Assembly (NCBI GenBank): GCA_964507325.1
Contig: CAZDQL010000144.1
Location: 1-11,731, forward strand
Length of the DNA: 11,731 nucleotides
Direction: 5' to 3'
DNA from: CAZDQL01 sp964507325
Lineage (GTDB): Bacteria; Planctomycetota; UBA1135; GCA-002686595
Of the stretch, positions 6,974 to 11,731 are shown in pieces. A program made the translations under genes and the position numbers. The notes beneath the pieces were generated by a model. The model ran no database searches, was not told the origin of the DNA, and saw only the letters and a program-made list of their open reading frames with translations. Position 1 is the stretch's first letter; each line of letters begins with the position of its first letter.

Positions 6974-9900
6974 CTACACCCCCTCTCTCTCCTCTTCCTC
7001 GCTACTGAGCCGACGAAGATATCGTTCAAGGGCCCACGTGGCGAGCTCGACGTCACGAAGCAGGGGACCATCGGCCATCGAGACCCGAACCAGCCTATAG
7101 AGGACATCGAGGAATTGCTGCCGCGGCACCGACTCAAACAGCTTCTGCAGACTCGTAGGGCTATCAGTCAAGAGCGCCCCCGGCTCCACTCGGTCGTGAT
7201 CATTGAAGATCCGGTGGGCACCGACTTCCAAAAATTCCTCTTGGCACGCGCCATTCTCACCTCGTATCACGCAACGGATGCCATCTTCACTCGATTCATC
7301 GTAGACTATTTTTCCTCCAATTTTTGCCAGCGGACCCGAAACGGGAGAGAATGTAATCATTAGCAGTAGATACGAAAGATCGCCATACATCTCGCGCTGC
7401 CGATGCGCCCCCCACATCCCCCCTGCCATCCCCAAACGCATATGTGAACCAAGAAAGTCGTTCGCCTTTTCGGGCCTACCAGGCATCTTGACGAGAACCG
7501 TCCCGGCGGCAACGACCCAACTATCCAAAACGCACAATTGCGCCCCGCTCGGAATCCCGCTCAAACACCAAGAGCGCCCCTGACCATCGGCCACCGTGAT
7601 ACGTAACGGCGGAACCCCTGGCCCAGGCTCTACTACAGCGAGCACAGTCAGACCCTTCTCGTCTTCAACTTCTTTGACATTCCTACCAAGAGCCATATTC
7701 TCACAGCTAACCGCTCCGGCCACAGGCGCCACAACACAATAAGCAAACGGATCATAGCTCCCAATAAGCTGCCCCCCAGCAATCAACTCTCCGTCGTGGA
7801 CATCCAGAACCGCTCCGTGCGGCAGCCGATGTTCTTCAGCGGCAGGTCCATACCCGGATTCAACCACTATTCGCGCGAAACGACTAGTCACCACGCAGCG
7901 TCCATCAGGATCCGTGACCCAGTCGAATCGATCGAAACGGACTCGACCCTCGGACTTTGCCCGAATGAACGGGCTCACCACACACGCGTCGAGGGGATCA
8001 TGGGGCCCCCTACGTGACGACACGCGCTTTTCGTGAGCACGAAACGCCAGAATGCGGCGTAGGCTCAAAAGCCCGTAGTTTTTTGCCGCATAGCCCGTCT
8101 CTCCAACAGCCACGCCCCCATACAAACACCGAGCACAGACCCCTGTGGTCGCCTCACAGCCAAGGGGCGAACGCACCTCTACCTCCAGAGGCTCCGGGTC
8201 TATCGAAGCAACCCCCAGCATCTCTTCGACCGAGAAGGTGCCGCCGCCACGGCCAATATCGACGGGCTCGAAACTTCCCGGATCGCTCGACGCCTCCTTT
8301 CCAACCAGCAGCTCCACCTCCCCTGGCCCGATGATGGTTCCACGCGGCACCAAGAGTCGATGGGTCTGAGGATCACATACATCTGCACATATGATCCGCC
8401 CGAGAAGACGGTTCACATCATCTGCGCGCAAGACCCGCCCCGAGAAAGCGTCCGGCCGCACGAGCGGCGAGTCCGTCCAAATCGGAAGGCGTTCGACTTC
8501 GTACACGAAGCCTCGGTTGGTCCCACAGTCTGACATCGAAACTGCCAGAGGGCGAAAAACAGGCGCTAGCTTCTCGAAGAGGGTTGCCTCTGCCAGATGC
8601 TTCATATTTCTAACGAAGTAATCGTACGAATATTCGGAACATTCCCCAACCCGATTCACATAGTGAAACGCCTCTACATAGGGGTGAGATGCTCTTCGCA
8701 TCACCCCTTCCAGAAAATACTCGACCGAGTCCAGGCCCTCCACCAGGTTTACAATCCGGTCTATGATCCGATAAGGCTCAAATTGGCCTCGTCCGAGAGC
8801 CCCGAGTGCCTTCACCACCTTATCCGCATCTCGTTCGGCACCGGACCTCCAGAGTGCGCTGAAGGGATTCCTCCACGCGCTTCGCTCGAGCAAGCCCTGG
8901 ATCACAGCACGGTGAATCTCCTTATCAACGCTGGCACCAATGTCGTACAAAATGTTTCGGGCCTCGCCGGCGGTTATTATCCCCGCCCGTTGCTGCTTGA
9001 TGATCCCCTCATAGCTCCGCTCACGGTCTCTCTGGAGCTCCGCCCGATTGGGCACGAACTTCCAGTCCTCCATGCAGATGGAGAAGCCAGAGCGATGCAA
9101 GGCTCGATCCGCCAGCGGAGCGAGACGCTCGAGAAAGACCAGCCGGGCCTCCTCTCCACCCCGCTCCGAGATTCGGTCCAGAAGTCGACTCAGCTCGTTC
9201 ACGTCCAACGCGGCCCGGACGGGGGCGCAGGCCGGGGGCAGCAACTCGCATACGAGCTCGCGGCCCAAGGTGGTCTCGAAGAGTTCGCCGGCCGTGGCTC
9301 CCGCTTTGGCCCTCGCCGGCAGCCGGATGGGCGCCTGAAGGGTCAGGTCGCCCCGCACATGGGCCGACTCGGCGTGCTCGATGCAGGCGAAGACCGAGGC
9401 ATCGCGCTCCGGCTCCCGGCGCATGCGGGTGAGCTGATAGACCCCGAGAACGAGCGAGGAGGTCAACCCGGGCTTCTGTGCTTCGCCGGAACCAGGGCTC
9501 AGATGACGGGCCGGTGACATCAACTCGAGCGCCTCGGCCCGGGCCTCGGCGGAGTAGAGCCGCCGCATGGTCAGCCCGGCGCCCGGATCCGCCCAGGTTC
9601 CGGCGTCGCCCAGCAGCTCGGCGGTGATGGGGTGAATCGAGGCCACCGACTCCGCGGCCAGGGTCGGCTTCAGGGCCAGGATTCGCTGAGCCGTGAATAG
9701 AGAGACCCCGGTGGCGATCACCACCTCGTCCTCTAGCAACCGACGGACCAGCCGGCGGGTACGCGGCGTGGGCCACCGTAGCATCTCCGCCGCCGCCTGG
9801 ATGGACTCGGCCCAGCCTCGATCACGAACTTCAAGGATGGCTCGCATACCGAGCAACTCGCAGCCGAGCTCCCAAGGGAGCGCGAGCTCGCCCAGGGCCC

Positions 9901-10813
9901 GAGCCGAATCTCGCAACGGTAGCACCTCCAGGGGTCGCTCCCGCCGTGAGAGCTTGGCTCCGCACCGGACGCGGTAGGCCAGGAGCTCTCGGAGCACGTC
10001 GAAGAGCTCGTCGACCCGTCGCTGGACCCGAGCCCGCAGCGCGGTGAGCACGCCCCTCGACACGCCGCCCTCAACCGCCTCCCTCAGCCGATCGTTCACC
10101 TCGAGGACCCGTCGATAGTGTCGATCCAAAGACTCGCCGCTCAGGTCGGCGCGCTCCATGCTCGGCAGGACGGGGATCACGTCCACGAGCACCGTCGGCG
10201 AGCTAGCGCTCTCCAGGGGGAGGAGCCCTTCGCCGATCGCGTCATCCGCTTCGCGACCAGGCGAGGTGTGGCCTTCTCCCTCGACGCCCGCGGGGGTGGC
10301 AGCCGAACGAAGCTCCGACCAAAGGGAAGCGGCCGCGTCGGGCCCGGTGACACCCCGAAAGCCACCGGGGGCCTCGGCGTCACCGGAAGACGGGACCTCG
10401 TCGGCGGGGACGAGCGCGCCCTCGGCCAGGCCGGTCTCTCCGACCTCGAGCGCTCGAACCAGGTCCCCCTCGGCCAGGGCCCTCAACGCGGCGGCGTCGA
10501 ACTCCAGTGACTGCCGCGGATGGGCTGAACCAGCCCGGAGCAGCTCCGGGTGAACGATCGAACCCGCCAGGTGAATATGACCCCACCGGTCGGCGCCTCC
10601 ACCTCTCGAACTCTCGCTGCCCCGAGCGCCCCCGGCCGGAACGCCCACCGCGTCGCTGAGGCGCCCGTCGGGTGTCGTGACGAGCTCACCGGCGCTGCGC
10701 TCCAGGAGCTCGTCCGCGGATGCACAACGAATCGCGAACCGAACCCGATCCCCACCGGGTGCGCTGACCACCTCGTCAGACCTCATCCCTTCCTCATCCC
10801 GCCTCTGCCCCAC
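6974..10813 (-). CDS. Divergent RNA polymerase beta-prime (RpoC) paralog without the catalytic site
   Basis: About 1279 residues from the GTG at 10813, which has GGAGG seven bases upstream; GTG at 10846 and ATG at 10783 are alternatives. The protein is collinear with RpoC. SADELLERSAGEL and RWGHIHLAG (near 76-84) match the N-terminal SPDMIRSWSFGEV and RMGHIELAS segments, but the zinc ribbon between them is gone, with no Cys. VIPVLP (212-217) and YRRVLEVNDRL (233-243) match VPLDG/DLYRRVINRNNRL. SIHPITAELL precedes GTWADPG (405-411) where RpoC has NADFDGD, so at most one of three catalytic Asp remains; HLSPGSGE and SSLVLGVYQLTR continue the match. TAGEARN (614-620) matches TAGERYN, and SGAERD (657-662) stands for SGARGS. 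The second zinc site is intact: C763 in SDCGTNRG, then C886, C893 and C896. The trigger-loop segment AAQSIGEPGTQLTMR has become AAKNYGLLSLRRILA. The C-terminal part (about 1070-1230) also aligns. It should not polymerise RNA; role unknown. Confidence 0.93.
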   Translation of the reverse strand: MGQRRDEEGMRSDEVVSAPGGDRVRFAIRCASADELLERSAGELVTTPDGRLSDAVGVPAGGARGSESSRGGGADRWGHIHLAGSIVHPELLRAGSAHPRQSLEFDAAALRALAEGDLVRALEVGETGLAEGALVPADEVPSSGDAEAPGGFRGVTGPDAAASLWSELRSAATPAGVEGEGHTSPGREADDAIGEGLLPLESASSPTVLVDVIPVLPSMERADLSGESLDRHYRRVLEVNDRLREAVEGGVSRGVLTALRARVQRRVDELFDVLRELLAYRVRCGAKLSRRERPLEVLPLRDSARALGELALPWELGCELLGMRAILEVRDRGWAESIQAAAEMLRWPTPRTRRLVRRLLEDEVVIATGVSLFTAQRILALKPTLAAESVASIHPITAELLGDAGTWADPGAGLTMRRLYSAEARAEALELMSPARHLSPGSGEAQKPGLTSSLVLGVYQLTRMRREPERDASVFACIEHAESAHVRGDLTLQAPIRLPARAKAGATAGELFETTLGRELVCELLPPACAPVRAALDVNELSRLLDRISERGGEEARLVFLERLAPLADRALHRSGFSICMEDWKFVPNRAELQRDRERSYEGIIKQQRAGIITAGEARNILYDIGASVDKEIHRAVIQGLLERSAWRNPFSALWRSGAERDADKVVKALGALGRGQFEPYRIIDRIVNLVEGLDSVEYFLEGVMRRASHPYVEAFHYVNRVGECSEYSYDYFVRNMKHLAEATLFEKLAPVFRPLAVSMSDCGTNRGFVYEVERLPIWTDSPLVRPDAFSGRVLRADDVNRLLGRIICADVCDPQTHRLLVPRGTIIGPGEVELLVGKEASSDPGSFEPVDIGRGGGTFSVEEMLGVASIDPEPLEVEVRSPLGCEATTGVCARCLYGGVAVGETGYAAKNYGLLSLRRILAFRAHEKRVSSRRGPHDPLDACVVSPFIRAKSEGRVRFDRFDWVTDPDGRCVVTSRFARIVVESGYGPAAEEHRLPHGAVLDVHDGELIAGGQLIGSYDPFAYCVVAPVAGAVSCENMALGRNVKEVEDEKGLTVLAVVEPGPGVPPLRITVADGQGRSWCLSGIPSGAQLCVLDSWVVAAGTVLVKMPGRPEKANDFLGSHMRLGMAGGMWGAHRQREMYGDLSYLLLMITFSPVSGPLAKIGGKIVYDESSEDGIRCVIRGENGACQEEFLEVGAHRIFNDHDRVEPGALLTDSPTSLQKLFESVPRQQFLDVLYRLVRVSMADGPLLRDVELATWALERYLRRLSSEEEEREGV

Positions 10814-10940
10814 GCTGCTCCCTCCCGACTGCCCATCACCGGACACACCTCGAGCCCGATGACCACGAGCTCACGAACCCCAAGGAGACCGCACCGAGGT
10901 CCCCCGATGGCCCCGGCCCAATCGCCGCCACGCTCGGGCG

Positions 10941-10970
10941 ATGATAGGGCATCGACCTCCGCCCGTGACA
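10941..10970 (-). promoter_or_regulatory. Possible promoter of the RpoC-like gene
   Basis: On the minus strand TGTCAC (10970-10965) is followed after 18 bases by TATCAT (10946-10941), a five-of-six match to the -10 consensus. The start point would be near 10934, leaving a leader of about 120 bases before the GTG at 10813. The -35 is weak. Confidence 0.28.
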
Positions 10971-11125
10971 CTTTCCTGGCCGCATCGAGTGGACGAATAG
11001 ACACCTTTTTCGCTGCACCCCATTCCGCCCCCCCTTCGCTCGCGGAATGCTCCCTAATGCGTCTTGTTTCTGGACGCACCTGCCTTCATTCCCAGCAGGG
11101 TCCAGCCGACCCCAAACCCGTCCCC

Positions 11126-11149
11126 GCTCCCAGCCCTCTTGGCTGGAGC
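11126..11149. repeat. Hairpin with a nine-base-pair stem and one bulged C
   Basis: GCTC, a bulged C and CAGCC pair with GGCTG and GAGC around the loop CTCTT. It lies about 210 bases beyond the stop of the right-edge gene, so a terminator role for that transcript is possible but the distance is long and no T-run follows. Confidence 0.3.
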
Positions 11150-11359
11150 CAGCGGACGGAAGGGGTGACGCGCGATCCGCTCCTCCACCGAAGCGCACGA
11201 TCGCGCACCTAACGCCCCAGCCCAGAGCCACCGCGCCGCGCCTTCATCCAAACGATGTTGCCACGGCTCGGGGCCGGAGCACGCCCCCGGCCGAGCGCTC
11301 AGGCCCACCCCTGCCACCAGCCGCGACGCACCAGCCCTTGCCACGGCCCGCGACCGCCC

Positions 11360-11731
11360 TCAGGCTTCCTCGGCCCTGGGCACGCCCGGATCCACCGAGC
11401 CATCCGCGAGGATCAAGAAGAGCCCCGGCGGGGCCCCCGACGCACCGCCCACCCGAAGCTGCCCGACCCCTAAATGGGCCACCGAGAGCTCGCCCTCGCC
11501 GGTCAGACCGCTCTCGACCCCGCTCAAGAGGACGCGCTCGTCGCCCCCCACCCCGCTCAGGTAGAGCGCGACGGTCTCGGAGTCCGCCATCCGGGATGCG
11601 GGGGGCAAGCGAAGGAAAGCGGTCCAACGCCCACTCGCGCCCTCCCATTCGAGCAGCGCGCCGTCTTCTCCTGGTCCTGCGCTCCTTCCTGGCTTGCGGG
11701 GTTTTCGCTCACGGCTTCGCCCGCTTCCGCT
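11360..11731 (-). CDS. Partial gene ending in a paralog of the C-terminal domain of the 1239-2465 protein
   Basis: An open frame enters at the right edge and ends at 11360, giving 123 visible residues with no start in view. From AGPGEDG onward it matches residues 303-402 of the protein at 1239-2465: GASGRWTAFLRLP against GASGAWTAFLRLP, RVLLSGVE against RVLLNGVE, and GGASGAPPGLFLI against GGASGAPPGLFLV. Before that point the similarity to that protein stops. The first residues (GRSRERKPRK) instead resemble the C-terminal RSRDR of the second operon gene, and at DNA level GCGAAGCCGTGA is shared with the overlap between the second and third genes. The frame used here is that of the second gene, not of the GTG start. 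This suggests a rearranged copy of the operon, perhaps a deletion that fused two genes, but only about 40 bases of evidence lie in the window. A TTG at 11608 could start a shorter product, but the homology extends upstream of it. Confidence 0.75.
   Translation of the reverse strand, partial: SGSGRSRERKPRKPGRSAGPGEDGALLEWEGASGRWTAFLRLPPASRMADSETVALYLSGVGGDERVLLSGVESGLTGEGELSVAHLGVGQLRVGGASGAPPGLFLILADGSVDPGVPRAEEA

Larger units (their letters stand above)
10814..11359. other. Spacer upstream of the RpoC-like gene
   Basis: It holds the upstream region of the RpoC-like gene and the 3' flank of the partial gene at the right edge. An imperfect hairpin (CCAGCC 11130-11135, loop CTCTT, GGCTGG 11141-11146, extended by GCTC/GAGC around a bulge) lies here. 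Open frames in the spacer have no ribosome binding site and no recognisable product, so I call no gene. Confidence 0.4.

Noticed and set aside
8597..9517. Plus-strand open frame of 306 codons.
   Set aside because: It is antisense to the middle of the RpoC-like gene, where homology to beta-prime is clear, and has no recognisable product.

Overview
The window is GC-rich bacterial DNA that looks accessory rather than core. The mix of a Hanks-type Ser/Thr kinase, a sigma-like regulator, long spacers and high-GC codon use suggests a myxobacterium-like genome (Myxococcota/Deltaproteobacteria). That assignment is an inference; no rRNA, tRNA or housekeeping marker is present to settle it.

Layout from left to right: (1) 1-705, minus, the start of a protein with a degenerate CBS-like middle and a HEPN-type R-x4-H motif, cut by the left edge. 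(2) 2465-1239, 3237-2455 and 4061-3237, all minus, form a tightly overlapping three-gene operon. Its first gene encodes a protein with sigma-70 region 2 features; the next two are unrecognised. (3) A 5484-4681 minus Ser/Thr kinase is divergent from a 5703-6488 plus alpha/beta-hydrolase esterase. (4) 10813-6974, minus, is a very large gene whose product aligns from end to end with the RNA polymerase beta-prime subunit (RpoC) but has lost the catalytic NADFDGD motif, the N-terminal zinc ribbon and a recognisable trigger loop and bridge helix. It keeps the four cysteines of the second zinc site. (5) 11731-11360, minus, cut by the right edge, ends in a domain clearly paralogous to the C-terminal domain of the 2465-1239 protein.

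The centre of interest is the RpoC-like protein. It is a full-length, uninterrupted open frame of about 1280 residues, so it is conserved as a protein although it cannot catalyse RNA synthesis by the known mechanism. Its gene is also a compositional mosaic: the 3' half (about 6974-9000) runs near 45-50% GC in hand-counted lines, while the 5' half runs near 73-77%. The neighbourhood holds a sigma-like operon, and the right edge suggests a second, rearranged copy of that operon. A system in which an inactive beta-prime scaffold works with a non-standard sigma-like protein is a reasonable hypothesis, but the sequence shows proximity, not partnership. No RpoB-like gene is visible. Several spacers of 480-620 bases hold no gene I can support.
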